This document shows positions 54,998-63,657 of a stretch of DNA of 64,000 bases, piece by piece. Position 1 is the first letter of the stretch, and the number at the start of each line of letters is the position of its first letter. Source of the DNA: Chitinophaga pinensis (GTDB lineage: Bacteria > Bacteroidota > Bacteroidia > Chitinophagales > Chitinophagaceae). Where the stretch lies: the NCBI GenBank assembly GCA_945876095.1, contig CAMCMP010000001.1:1-64000 (forward strand), given 5' to 3'. The notes under the pieces are model-generated. The model had not been told where the DNA came from. It was given only the letters and a program-made list of their open reading frames with translations, and searched no databases. The translations under genes and the position numbers were made by a program.

Positions 54998-56212
54998 ATG
55001 CTAGCCAATGTTCAAAAAAAACAATTATTTGTAGCCAGTTGCTTGGCACTTTTGGTAACCTCTCTTTCTTTTGGAATTCGTGCCGGCATTTTGGGCCGTC
55101 TAGGAGTTCAATTTGAATTAAATACCCAGCAACTTGGAACAATTGCAGCTACTGCATTCTGGGGATTCCCGCTTGCTATAGTAATAGGAGGCATGGTAGT
55201 GGATGCAATAGGTATGAAAAAATTATTGGTTGCAGCTTTTGTATTTCATTTAATTGGAATAGTACTTACCATTTTCGCAACAGGCTACTGGAGTTTGTTC
55301 ATTTCAACTTTATTAATTGGAATTGCTAATGGTACGGTAGAAGCAGCCTGTAACCCATTGGTGGCTACTATCTATAGCGATAATAAAACTACTAAATTAA
55401 ATCACTTCCATTTATGGTTTCCAGGGGGCATAGTAATTGGAACACTTCTGGTATTCTTTTTAGATAAAGTAGGCATTGGATGGCAAGTACAGGTTGGCTT
55501 GATGGTTATTCCAACAGTTATTTATGGTTATTTATTTAGTAAACTAGATTTTCCAGTAACTGAAAGAGTAGCCAGTGGAGTTTCTAGTGCAGAAATGTAT
55601 AAATCTTTGCTCAATCCATTGTTTCTACTTTTTATCATTTTAATGTTTGGCACTGCTATTACTGAATTATTTACTGGTCAATGGATTGATGTATTATTAA
55701 AGAATGTTACTGATAATGCCATTTTGTTATTAACATTAGAAACTGGCGTAATGGTTATTGGACGTGCTTTTGCTGGTCCAGTTGTTCATAAATTCTCTCC
55801 TCTTGGTGTATTATTAATATCATCGATTTTGGCTGCTGCAGGGTTATATCTTCTAGGTCATACTTCTGGAAACATGCTTTTCGCGGGCGCTATTTTATTT
55901 GGTATGGGCGTATGTTATTTCTGGCCAACCATGTTGGGTTTTGTATCTGAAAATTTACCAAAAACTGGAGCTGTGGGTATGAACTTAATGGGTGCTGCCG
56001 GTATGTTTGCAGTATCTGTTTACATGATTTTCATGGGTGGATATTATGATAAATTAATAGATTCTCATATGGAAAATGGATTGGAAGAAGCTAAAAAAGC
56101 GGCTGGTCCAGAAATTATAAATGTTACGTTGATTATTCCAATTGTATTGATTGTTGCATTTGCAACTTTGTTTTTGTTTATGAAATCAAAAAAATCAGCA
56201 CCTGCAGCATAA
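54998..56212 (+). CDS. MFS sugar/nucleoside transporter
   Basis: A 404-residue Major Facilitator with about 12 membrane helices. The N-terminus contains FGIRAGILGRLGVQFELNTQQLGTIAATAFWGFPLAIVIGGMVVDAIGMKKLLV, with the loop 2-3 motif (GxxxDxxGxKK). The C-half contains PTMLGFVSENLPKTGAVGMNLMGAAGMFAVS. It resembles FucP-like sugar permeases. It opens the right arm and probably imports an oxidised or monomeric sugar for the cytoplasmic enzymes. It is followed by the isomerase gene after 32 nt. Confidence 0.87.
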   Translation: MLANVQKKQLFVASCLALLVTSLSFGIRAGILGRLGVQFELNTQQLGTIAATAFWGFPLAIVIGGMVVDAIGMKKLLVAAFVFHLIGIVLTIFATGYWSLFISTLLIGIANGTVEAACNPLVATIYSDNKTTKLNHFHLWFPGGIVIGTLLVFFLDKVGIGWQVQVGLMVIPTVIYGYLFSKLDFPVTERVASGVSSAEMYKSLLNPLFLLFIILMFGTAITELFTGQWIDVLLKNVTDNAILLLTLETGVMVIGRAFAGPVVHKFSPLGVLLISSILAAAGLYLLGHTSGNMLFAGAILFGMGVCYFWPTMLGFVSENLPKTGAVGMNLMGAAGMFAVSVYMIFMGGYYDKLIDSHMENGLEEAKKAAGPEIINVTLIIPIVLIVAFATLFLFMKSKKSAPAA

Positions 56213-56244
56213 TCGAACATTTTTAATCGTCTAATAATTTAACC

Positions 56245-57135
56245 ATGACTGATAATCAAAATAGGCGTAAGGCCATCAAAAATATATTGGTTGGTTCAGC
56301 TGCGCTTGGGTCATCTTCTATGTTAAGTTCTTTCAAAGAGAAGGAAAACTTAAATGAAGCCCAACTGAAATTGAAAGGAAATATAAATCATTCAGTTTGT
56401 GCATGGTGCTACAGCAAAATGAGCATTGAAGAATTATGTTTGGGAGTAAAGAAAATTGGTTTTTCAGCAATTGATTTGGTGGGACCTAAAGATTGGCCCA
56501 CATTGAAACAACATGGAATATTTTCTTCTATGTGTAATGGGGCAGAAACTGGTTTAAACAATGGGTTCGCTGAAAAAAAATTCCATGAAAAGCTAATCCA
56601 GAATTATACAGAAATGATTCCTTTGGTGGCTAAGGCAGGGTATAAAAACCTCATTTGTTTTAGCGGCAACCGAAGGGGTATGGATGATGAAACTGGTTTA
56701 GTTAATTCAACTGAAGGGTTGAAGAAAATCATAGGTTTAGCCGAACAGCATGGTGTTATTCTTCATATGGAATTACTCAACAGTAAAGTAAATCACAAAG
56801 ATTACATGTGTGATAAATCTAATTGGGGAGTTGAATTGTGTAAAAGAGTAGGTTCTGAAAACTTCAAATTACTCTATGATATTTATCATATGCAAATTGA
56901 TGAAGGAGATGTAATTGCAACGATTAGAGCGAATCATCAATACTTCGGTCATTACCATACGGGTGGTGTACCTGGAAGAAATGAAATTGATGATACTCAA
57001 GAATTATATTATCCAGCAATCATGAAAGCGATCCTAGCAACAGGGTTTAAAAATTATGTTGCACAAGAATTTATCCCTGCAAAGGAGGATAAAATGCAAT
57101 CGTTGAAAGAAGCAATCAAAATTTGCGATGTATAA
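56245..57135 (+). CDS. Hydroxypyruvate isomerase-like TIM-barrel protein (right arm, Tat-like signal)
   Basis: A 296-residue TIM barrel whose N-terminus NRRKAIKNILVGSAALGSSSML looks like a twin-arginine signal. The barrel resembles hydroxypyruvate isomerase (Hyi): NHSVCAWCYSKMSIEELCLGVKKIGFSAIDLVG, VILHMELLNSKVNHKDYMCD, KLLYDIYHMQIDEGDVIATI, FGHYHTGGVPGRNEID and YVAQEFIPAKED, which hold the expected metal-binding Glu, Asp, His and Glu. It likely acts on a keto-sugar, outside the cytoplasm if the signal is real. 48 nt precede the GMC gene. Confidence 0.87.
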   Translation: MTDNQNRRKAIKNILVGSAALGSSSMLSSFKEKENLNEAQLKLKGNINHSVCAWCYSKMSIEELCLGVKKIGFSAIDLVGPKDWPTLKQHGIFSSMCNGAETGLNNGFAEKKFHEKLIQNYTEMIPLVAKAGYKNLICFSGNRRGMDDETGLVNSTEGLKKIIGLAEQHGVILHMELLNSKVNHKDYMCDKSNWGVELCKRVGSENFKLLYDIYHMQIDEGDVIATIRANHQYFGHYHTGGVPGRNEIDDTQELYYPAIMKAILATGFKNYVAQEFIPAKEDKMQSLKEAIKICDV

Positions 57136-57183
57136 AACTCTTTAGATTATTTTAATATTTTCAAAAGATTTAAAAAATAAGAA

Positions 57184-58863
57184 ATGGCTGAAAATAAGTA
57201 TGACGCAATTGTAGTAGGCTCTGGAATCAGTGGTGGATGGGCAGCGAAGGAATTGACTGAAAAAGGATTGAAAGTATTAATGCTAGAAAGAGGTAGAAAT
57301 ATCGAGCATATAAAAGACTATACGAGTGCAGCTAAAGCTCCATGGGAATTTGCTCATGCTGGTGGTAGAACTCAAAAAATGATTGATGATTATCCAGTTT
57401 TGAAAAGAGATTATCCTCTCAATGAAATGAATCTTGATTTTTGGGTAAAAGATAGTGAGAGTCCTTATACCGAAGTAAAACGCTTTGATTGGTTTAGAGG
57501 ATATCATGTAGGAGGGCGTTCATTAATGTGGGGTCGTCAAAGTTATCGTTGGAGTGATTTCGATTTCGAGGCCAATTCAAAAGATGGCTTTGGAGTAGAT
57601 TGGCCTATTCGCTACAAGGATATTGCTCCTTGGTATGAGTATGCAGAAAAATTTGCTGGTATCAGCGGTTCAATAGAAAATTTACCTCAATTGCCAGATG
57701 GGCATTTTATGCCTGCCATGGAATTAAATTGCGTGGAAAAGGATGTGGCGGCTAGACTTAAAAAGCATTACAATAATGTCCGTACTATGATTATTGGACG
57801 TACAGCCAATATTACTGTACCTCATGAGGGTAGAACGAATTGCCAGTATCAAAATAAATGTTGGTTAGGTTGTTCGTTTGGAGCTTACTTTAGTACGCAG
57901 TCTGCTACACTTCCTGCAGCAATGAAAACGGGTAATCTAACCGTTCGTCCATTTTCAATTGTTACTAAGCTTATTTATGATAAAGATTCTAAAAAAGCTA
58001 AAGGAGTAGAAGTATTGGATGCAGAAACCAATCAGACCTATGAGTTTTTTAGTAAGATTGTTTTTGTAAATGCTTCTGCATTAAACTCTACTTGGTTATT
58101 AATGAACTCTGCTACTGATATTTGGCCAGAGGGCTTAGGTAGTAGCAGCAATGCACTAGGACATAATTTAATGGATCATCATTTAGGAGTTGGTGCTAGT
58201 GGAGATGTAGAAGGTTATGAAGATAAATATATTTATGGACGTCGCGCTAATGGTGTTTATATTCCACGATATAGAAATCTTTTTGGAAATAAAAGTGATT
58301 ATTTACGTGGTTTTGGTTACCAAGGTGGTGCAAGTCGTGATGGATGGAAAAGACAGATTGCTGAATTATCAATTGGTGCAGATTTTAAAGATGCCTTATC
58401 AGAGCCTGGTTCATGGAAAATGGGCATTGGTGGTTTCGGCGAAATTCTTCCTTATTCTGAAAACAAAGTAACACTAGATAAAACTAAAAAAGATAAGTGG
58501 GGACTCAACGTGTTGGCTATTGATTGTGAGTTGAAGGAAAATGAGTTGAAAATGCGAAAAGATATGATCAGTGATGCAGTTGAAATGCTGGAAGCCGCTG
58601 GGATTAAAAATGTTAAAGGACGTGATGGTGATGGAACACCTGGTAGAGGTATTCATGAAATGGGAACCGCTAGAATGGGTAAAGATCCTAAGACATCTGT
58701 ATTGAATGGTAATAACCAAGTTTGGGATGCAAAAAATGTTTTTGTTACCGATGGTGCTTGCATGACTTCTGCGTCTTGCGTTAATCCATCACTTACTTAC
58801 ATGGCTTTAACCGCAAGAGCTGCTAGTTTTGCAGTAGATGAATTAAAGAAAGGAAATTTATAA
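57184..58863 (+). CDS. GMC family oxidoreductase (right arm)
   Basis: FAD-dependent dehydrogenase of 559 residues. FAD motif DAIVVGSGISGGWAAKELTEKGLKVLMLERG; RGYHVGGRSLMWGRQSYRW near residue 105; a Cys cluster TNCQYQNKCWLGCSFGAYFS (C-x5-C-x3-C) compatible with an Fe-S centre; and the C-terminal HEMGTARMGKDP and SASCVNPSLTYMALTARAA. It is a paralogue of the left-arm GMC but clearly diverged. With the subunit 3 gene 21 nt downstream it probably forms a glucoside 3-dehydrogenase-type complex. No cytochrome c subunit gene is present in the window. Confidence 0.89.
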   Translation: MAENKYDAIVVGSGISGGWAAKELTEKGLKVLMLERGRNIEHIKDYTSAAKAPWEFAHAGGRTQKMIDDYPVLKRDYPLNEMNLDFWVKDSESPYTEVKRFDWFRGYHVGGRSLMWGRQSYRWSDFDFEANSKDGFGVDWPIRYKDIAPWYEYAEKFAGISGSIENLPQLPDGHFMPAMELNCVEKDVAARLKKHYNNVRTMIIGRTANITVPHEGRTNCQYQNKCWLGCSFGAYFSTQSATLPAAMKTGNLTVRPFSIVTKLIYDKDSKKAKGVEVLDAETNQTYEFFSKIVFVNASALNSTWLLMNSATDIWPEGLGSSSNALGHNLMDHHLGVGASGDVEGYEDKYIYGRRANGVYIPRYRNLFGNKSDYLRGFGYQGGASRDGWKRQIAELSIGADFKDALSEPGSWKMGIGGFGEILPYSENKVTLDKTKKDKWGLNVLAIDCELKENELKMRKDMISDAVEMLEAAGIKNVKGRDGDGTPGRGIHEMGTARMGKDPKTSVLNGNNQVWDAKNVFVTDGACMTSASCVNPSLTYMALTARAASFAVDELKKGNL

Positions 58864-58884
58864 TAATCATTAATAATTTATAAG

Positions 58885-59460
58885 ATGAATATGAATAGAA
58901 GAGATCTCCTTCAAAATGTAGCAATTTTACTTGGAGGTTCTATCGTTGGAGGTTCAGTTTTTAGTATCTCCGGTTGCAATTCAAATGACAAAGTAGTGAA
59001 TGCTTTGTTTAGTCAAAGTCAAGTCGATTTTATGAATGAAATTGCTGATACTATTTTACCGACTACTTCAAGTCCTGGTGCTAAAACAGCTAACGTGGGT
59101 AAATTTATGTCAGTGATGGTATTTGATTGTTATGAACCATCCAATCAAAAAATATTTATGGAGGGGCTGAAAAAAATTGATGAATTAAGTGAAAAGAAAT
59201 TCGGTAACTCATTCGTTAAAGCTACTGCTGCTCAAAGAAAAGAATTATTACAAGTATTAGATAAAGAACAAAAAGAATACCAAGCAACTAAAACAAAAGA
59301 AGCTCCCTCTCATTATTTTAGAATGATGAAAGAGCTTTCTGTTTTGGGTTATTTTAGTTCCAAAGAAGGGGCTACACAGGCTTTGCGCTATTTGCCTATA
59401 CCTGGTAAATATGATGGATCCTATCCTTATAAAAAAGGGGATAAGGCTTGGGCAATTTAA
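58885..59460 (+). CDS. Gluconate 2-dehydrogenase subunit 3 family protein (right arm)
   Basis: A 191-residue partner of the preceding GMC protein. The N-terminus MNMNRRDLLQNVAILLGGSIVGGSVFSISGC holds a twin-arginine motif and a lipobox (ISGC). The core SQSQVDFMNEIADTILPTTSSPGAKTANVGKFMSVMV matches the family, followed by KKFGNSFVKATAAQRKELLQVL and HYFRMMKELSVLGYFSSKEGATQALRY. The start could also be the ATG at 58891 (MNRRDLL). It is shorter than the left-arm copy. Confidence 0.87.
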   Translation: MNMNRRDLLQNVAILLGGSIVGGSVFSISGCNSNDKVVNALFSQSQVDFMNEIADTILPTTSSPGAKTANVGKFMSVMVFDCYEPSNQKIFMEGLKKIDELSEKKFGNSFVKATAAQRKELLQVLDKEQKEYQATKTKEAPSHYFRMMKELSVLGYFSSKEGATQALRYLPIPGKYDGSYPYKKGDKAWAI

Positions 59461-59484
59461 ATAGCGTTTAAATAAAAAGACTTT

Positions 59485-59532
59485 CTGCTTTATAATACTT
59501 ACCCTTTTTATGGGATTAGCATTATAAAGCAG
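59485..59532 (+). terminator. Stem-loop after the right-arm subunit 3 gene
   Basis: ctgctttataat (59485-59496) pairs with attataaagcag (59521-59532), a 12-bp perfect stem with a 24-nt loop. Only a short T stretch follows, so termination may be partial. Confidence 0.5.
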
Positions 59533-59663
59533 TTTGTATAATAGGCAAACCACTCTATATCAATTCCCTATTGAAGCAGTAAATAATAAAAGTTTCTTTG
59601 GTTTTGATAGAGTGTATTTTTTGAATTTATTATAGATTATTTTTTTGAGTAAATTTTTAATAT

Positions 59664-60995
59664 ATGAATGATCGTCGCAGTTTTTTAAAAAATTCAGCAT
59701 CACTAGTTGGAAGTAGTTTATTGCTTTCAGCTTTTGATAGTAATGCTTTTACTATTTTTAATAATGGCATTGCTCCAAGTGATCAAGTAAATATTGGAGT
59801 GATTGGTGCAAATGGAATGGGTTGGAACAATGTGTTGGCTGCATTAAAAGTGCCAGGAGTTAATCTGGTAGCTATTTGCGACGTCGATAAAAATGTTATT
59901 GATAAAAGATTAAAGGAATTGGATTTGCTAAATGGAAAGGCCTCCAAGGTGAAGGCTTTTGGTCATTACAAGGAATTATTAGATCAGACAAATATTGATG
60001 CAGTAATTATTGGTACACCCGATCATTGGCACGCATTAATGATGATTGATGCAATGGCCTCGGGAAAGAATGTGTATGTTGAAAAGCCGGTTGGTAATTC
60101 AATTGGAGAATGTAGAGCAATGGTGAGTGCACAACAAAAATACAATAAGGTAGTTCAGTGTGGTCAGTGGCAAAGAAGTCAACAACACTTTAAAGATGCG
60201 ATTGATTTTGTTCATAGTGGTAAATTAGGAAATATTAGAACAGTAAAAGTTTGGTGTTATTTGGATTGGAAACAACCTATACCAGTAATGCCAGATACTG
60301 CTGTGCCAGCAGGAGTGGATTATAAGCAATGGCTGGGTCCTGCTAAAACGCATACTTTTAATATCAATCGGTTCCATTTTAATTTCAGGTGGTTTTGGGA
60401 TTATGCTGGTGGCTTAATGACTGATTGGGGAGTTCATTTATTGGATTATGCTTTTTTAGGAATGAAGGCCAAGACTCCTAATTCAATCGTTTCTGTAGGG
60501 GGTAAGTATGCTGCTCCAGATTCAGCTTATGAAACACCTGATACTTTAATGGCACTCTATGAGTTCGATAATTTTAATATTATTTGGGATCACGCTGTGG
60601 GTATAGGAAATGGAAATTATGGTCGTGATCATGGAATTGCATTTATAGGAAATAATGGCACATTGGTTTTAAGCCGTTCTGGATGGGAAGTGATAGAAGA
60701 AAAAAAGAATATCGGAAAGGTGTTGATGCCATTTGCAAAATCCGTTGACAATGGACTTGAAAAGCATTGGATTAATTTTATTGAAGGGGTAAAATCTAAT
60801 AGTACTGCTAAATTGCATTGTCCCATTCAAGAGGGTGCACAGGTAGCTACATTAGCTCAAATGGGTAATATTGCTTATCGCAGTAAACAGAAATTATTTT
60901 GGGATTTACAAAAAAATCAATTCACTGACTCTGCTATTAATAAAAAATACCTTATGAATGAATATCATAATGGGTATAAATTACCGAGTTTTTAA
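59664..60995 (+). CDS. Gfo/Idh/MocA family oxidoreductase (right arm, Tat-like signal)
   Basis: A 443-residue secreted-type Gfo/Idh/MocA enzyme. The N-terminus MNDRRSFLKNSASLVGSSLLLSAF is a twin-arginine-like signal. The Rossmann motif is VNIGVIGANGMGWNNVLAALKVPGVNLVAICDVD; GTPDHWHALMMIDAMASGKNVYVEKPVGNSIGE holds the EKP motif; and WDYAGGLMTDWGVHLLDYAF holds the catalytic-site region. Export via Tat would carry a pre-bound nucleotide. It is likely to work with DUF1080 on 3-keto sugars. 64 nt precede the next gene. Confidence 0.88.
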   Translation: MNDRRSFLKNSASLVGSSLLLSAFDSNAFTIFNNGIAPSDQVNIGVIGANGMGWNNVLAALKVPGVNLVAICDVDKNVIDKRLKELDLLNGKASKVKAFGHYKELLDQTNIDAVIIGTPDHWHALMMIDAMASGKNVYVEKPVGNSIGECRAMVSAQQKYNKVVQCGQWQRSQQHFKDAIDFVHSGKLGNIRTVKVWCYLDWKQPIPVMPDTAVPAGVDYKQWLGPAKTHTFNINRFHFNFRWFWDYAGGLMTDWGVHLLDYAFLGMKAKTPNSIVSVGGKYAAPDSAYETPDTLMALYEFDNFNIIWDHAVGIGNGNYGRDHGIAFIGNNGTLVLSRSGWEVIEEKKNIGKVLMPFAKSVDNGLEKHWINFIEGVKSNSTAKLHCPIQEGAQVATLAQMGNIAYRSKQKLFWDLQKNQFTDSAINKKYLMNEYHNGYKLPSF

Positions 60996-61059
60996 AAACA
61001 GCTATTTGTAAAAAGATTCAACTAATTGTTAATTCATTGTAAAGTTTAAAAAAAAATAT

Positions 61060-62463
61060 ATGAAAAGTAAATGTGTATTGGTGATGGTAGTATTGCTAGG
61101 ATGTTCTACATTAAAACTATCTGCTCAAGGAAATGAGAAAGCCCAGTGGGTAAATCTTTTTAATGGCAAAGATTTAAAGGGATGGAAACAACTGAATGGG
61201 AAAGCTCGTTATGAAGTAAAAAATGGTGAGATTATTGGTACAACGGTGCTGAATGAACCGAATAGTTTTTTAGCAACAGAAAAAATATATGGTGATTTTA
61301 TTTTTGAGGTTGAATTTTTGGTGAGTGGTGATATGAATTCAGGTATTCAATTTAGAAGTGAAATAAATAATGCCGATGACAAATGCAATGTTACCGATAA
61401 AAAAACACCCCTAAGAGTTCATGGATACCAGATGGAAATTGATCCCTCTTCTCGTGCATGGAGCGGTGGTATTTATGATGAGGCTCGACGTGGCTGGCTT
61501 TATTCGTTAGAAAACAATCCATCTGCTAAACCTGCCTTTAAAAAGGGAGCTTGGAATCGTTATAGAATTGAGTGTATTGGAAATAGTATTCGTACATGGG
61601 TAAATGGAGTTGCTTGTGCTCATCTCATAGATGAAATGACTACTAGTGGATTCATTGCATTGCAAGTTCATGGAATCAAAGATGCCGCTCAGGTTGGTAA
61701 ACAAATCCGTTGGAGAAATGTAAGAATTCAAACTGATCATTTAAAACCTTCTCCAGCAGATAATATTTTTGTTATTAATACCATCCCTAATAATATTTCT
61801 GAGGATGAAAAAAAATCGGGTCTTCGATTGTTGTGGGATGGTAAAACCACCAATGGATGGAGAGGTGCTTACAAAAATTATTTTCCTGATAATGTTTGGT
61901 ATATAGAAAATGGCACTTTAAATGTAAAGGGAAATAATGGGGCAGAATCTGCTAATGGAGGAGATATCGTAACCAAGGATGAATTCTCTGCATTTGATTT
62001 GCAGTTTGAATTTCAAATAACTGATACGGCTAATAGTGGAGTGAAATATTTTGTGACTGAAAAAGAGCAGAACAGTGGTTCTGCTATAGGACTTGAATTT
62101 CAAATACTCGATGATGACAAGCATCCTGATGGTAAATTGGGTTCCATTGGTAATAGAACAATGGCTTCTTTATATGATTTGATTCCTTCCTTAAAGATAA
62201 CACAAAGTAGAAGAGAGAAATTACCTATTGGTGAGTGGAACAGAGGAAGAGTGATTGTATTTCCTGATGGAAGAGTGGAGCATTGGATTAATGGATGGAA
62301 GGTAGTTGAATATCAGCGAGGCACACAGTATTTTTATGCGTTAGTAGCCAGAAGTAAATATGAGAAATGGCAAAATTTTGGGATGGCACCTAAGGGTCAT
62401 ATACTATTACAAGAGCATGGCACCAAGGTTTCTTTTAGAAGTATAAAAATTAAGGAGCTTTAG
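61060..62463 (+). CDS. Tandem DUF1080 protein (3-keto-glycoside hydrolase family)
   Basis: A 467-residue exported protein with two DUF1080 domains. Domain 1 spans ~25-228: WVNLFNGKDLKGWKQLNGKARYEVKNGEIIGT, MNSGIQFRSE, GYQMEIDPSSRAWSGGIYDEARRGWLY, IRWRNVRIQ. Domain 2 spans ~250-467: RLLWDGKTTNGWRGAYKNYFPDNVWYIENGTLNVKGN, ANSGVKYFVTE, GLEFQILDDDKHPDGKLGS, VSFRSIKIKEL. The signal MKSKCVLVMVVLLGCSTLKLSAQ could be processed as a lipoprotein at Cys15 or by ordinary signal peptidase after SAQ. It is the last gene of the right arm and is followed by a 25-bp perfect-stem terminator. Confidence 0.88.
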   Translation: MKSKCVLVMVVLLGCSTLKLSAQGNEKAQWVNLFNGKDLKGWKQLNGKARYEVKNGEIIGTTVLNEPNSFLATEKIYGDFIFEVEFLVSGDMNSGIQFRSEINNADDKCNVTDKKTPLRVHGYQMEIDPSSRAWSGGIYDEARRGWLYSLENNPSAKPAFKKGAWNRYRIECIGNSIRTWVNGVACAHLIDEMTTSGFIALQVHGIKDAAQVGKQIRWRNVRIQTDHLKPSPADNIFVINTIPNNISEDEKKSGLRLLWDGKTTNGWRGAYKNYFPDNVWYIENGTLNVKGNNGAESANGGDIVTKDEFSAFDLQFEFQITDTANSGVKYFVTEKEQNSGSAIGLEFQILDDDKHPDGKLGSIGNRTMASLYDLIPSLKITQSRREKLPIGEWNRGRVIVFPDGRVEHWINGWKVVEYQRGTQYFYALVARSKYEKWQNFGMAPKGHILLQEHGTKVSFRSIKIKEL

Positions 62464-62481
62464 GTTTAAAGGACAATTTTT

Positions 62482-62540
62482 AATCTTACCTAAAAAAATA
62501 CCTGCCTTTTTTATTGGCAGGTATTTTTTTAGGTAAGATT
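62482..62540. terminator. Terminator with a 25-bp perfect stem
   Basis: 62482-62506 (starts aatcttacctaaaa, ends cctgcc) is the exact reverse complement of 62516-62540; 9-nt loop ttttttatt. It closes the right arm and sits 49 nt before the ApbE start. Confidence 0.88.
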
Positions 62541-62589
62541 TATATTTTAAGATTTAATTTTACCGAGAATCATCAATTAAAAAGAGGGA

Positions 62590-63600
62590 ATGTTTTCAAG
62601 GTGTTTTTTTATTATTATTTTTGGGTGCTTATTTTTTGCTGCAGATGCACAAATGACTCGTTTTTCATTTACTGAATCAAAAATGGGAGCTCCTTTTACT
62701 ATTACCTTCTATTCAAGAGATAGTGTTGAGGCGGCTAACATCGCTAAGCGTTGTTTTATTTTAGTAGACTCCTTTAATTTCATTTTTAGTGATTATATAG
62801 ACACAAGCGAATTAAGTAAGTTAAGTAAAACAGCAGGTGTAAATTCATTGCCAGTAAGTCTATCACCAGCGATGTATGATATTTTAATTCAATCTAAGAA
62901 AGCATATGAGTTGAGTGAGGGTGCTTTTGACATAACCATGGGACCACTTTCTAAATTGTGGAGAAAGGCTAGAAGGCAGCATCAATTTCCAACTGATTCA
63001 ACGGTAAGGAGTATCCAAAATTTGATAGGGTTCAATAAATTAGTTTTTGACACTTCAAATAAAACAGTGAGATTAACTCAGCCTGGAATGCAATTAGATC
63101 TTGGAGGCATAGCCCAAGGATATGTAGCTCAGAAAGTAATTGATTTTTTACTTACTCAAGGTATTAGCAATGCATTAGTAAATGCAAGTGGAGATATTGT
63201 TGTGAGTGGTGCGCCAAATGGTAAGGAAGGTTGGGTGGTAGGAGTGAACGTTCCAGAAAAAACGGATGAACTTCTAAATCAAAAATTAATCCTTAAAAAT
63301 CGTGCGGTTACCACCTCTGGAGATGCCTATCAGTATATTGAAAAAGATGGAATAAGGTATTCACATATCATTAACCCTGTTTCAGGATATGGGGTTACTT
63401 TTCAACGAAACGTTACTGTCATTGCTGCAGATGGAACTACGGCAGATTGGCTGGCTACAGCTTGCAGTATATTGTCATTAAAAAAAGCTAAGAAACTTGC
63501 CTCCTTGCTGGGAGCAGAAGTGCTTATTGCAGAAATAAAAAGGGGCAGGCTACTATTAAATTCGACTAAGGAATTTAGATTTTTCTGGAAACAAGAATAA
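62590..63600 (+). CDS. apbE: FAD:protein FMN transferase ApbE
   Basis: A 336-residue exported flavin transferase that attaches FMN covalently to Thr/Ser of periplasmic-side proteins such as Na+-NQR or RNF subunits. Signal peptide MFSRCFFIIIFGCLFFAADAQ. ApbE motifs: MGAPFTITFYSRD, FDITMGPLSKLWR, MQLDLGGIAQGYVAQKVIDFL, SHIINPVSGYGV and DGTTADWLATACSIL (metal/FAD site). Its target protein is not visible here. A terminator upstream makes it separate from the sugar arm. Confidence 0.9.
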   Translation: MFSRCFFIIIFGCLFFAADAQMTRFSFTESKMGAPFTITFYSRDSVEAANIAKRCFILVDSFNFIFSDYIDTSELSKLSKTAGVNSLPVSLSPAMYDILIQSKKAYELSEGAFDITMGPLSKLWRKARRQHQFPTDSTVRSIQNLIGFNKLVFDTSNKTVRLTQPGMQLDLGGIAQGYVAQKVIDFLLTQGISNALVNASGDIVVSGAPNGKEGWVVGVNVPEKTDELLNQKLILKNRAVTTSGDAYQYIEKDGIRYSHIINPVSGYGVTFQRNVTVIAADGTTADWLATACSILSLKKAKKLASLLGAEVLIAEIKRGRLLLNSTKEFRFFWKQE

Positions 63601-63657
63601 CGGTAATATTTGTTTTAATTATTTGCTTATCTTTCAGCTTCAATTATTTATTTTATT

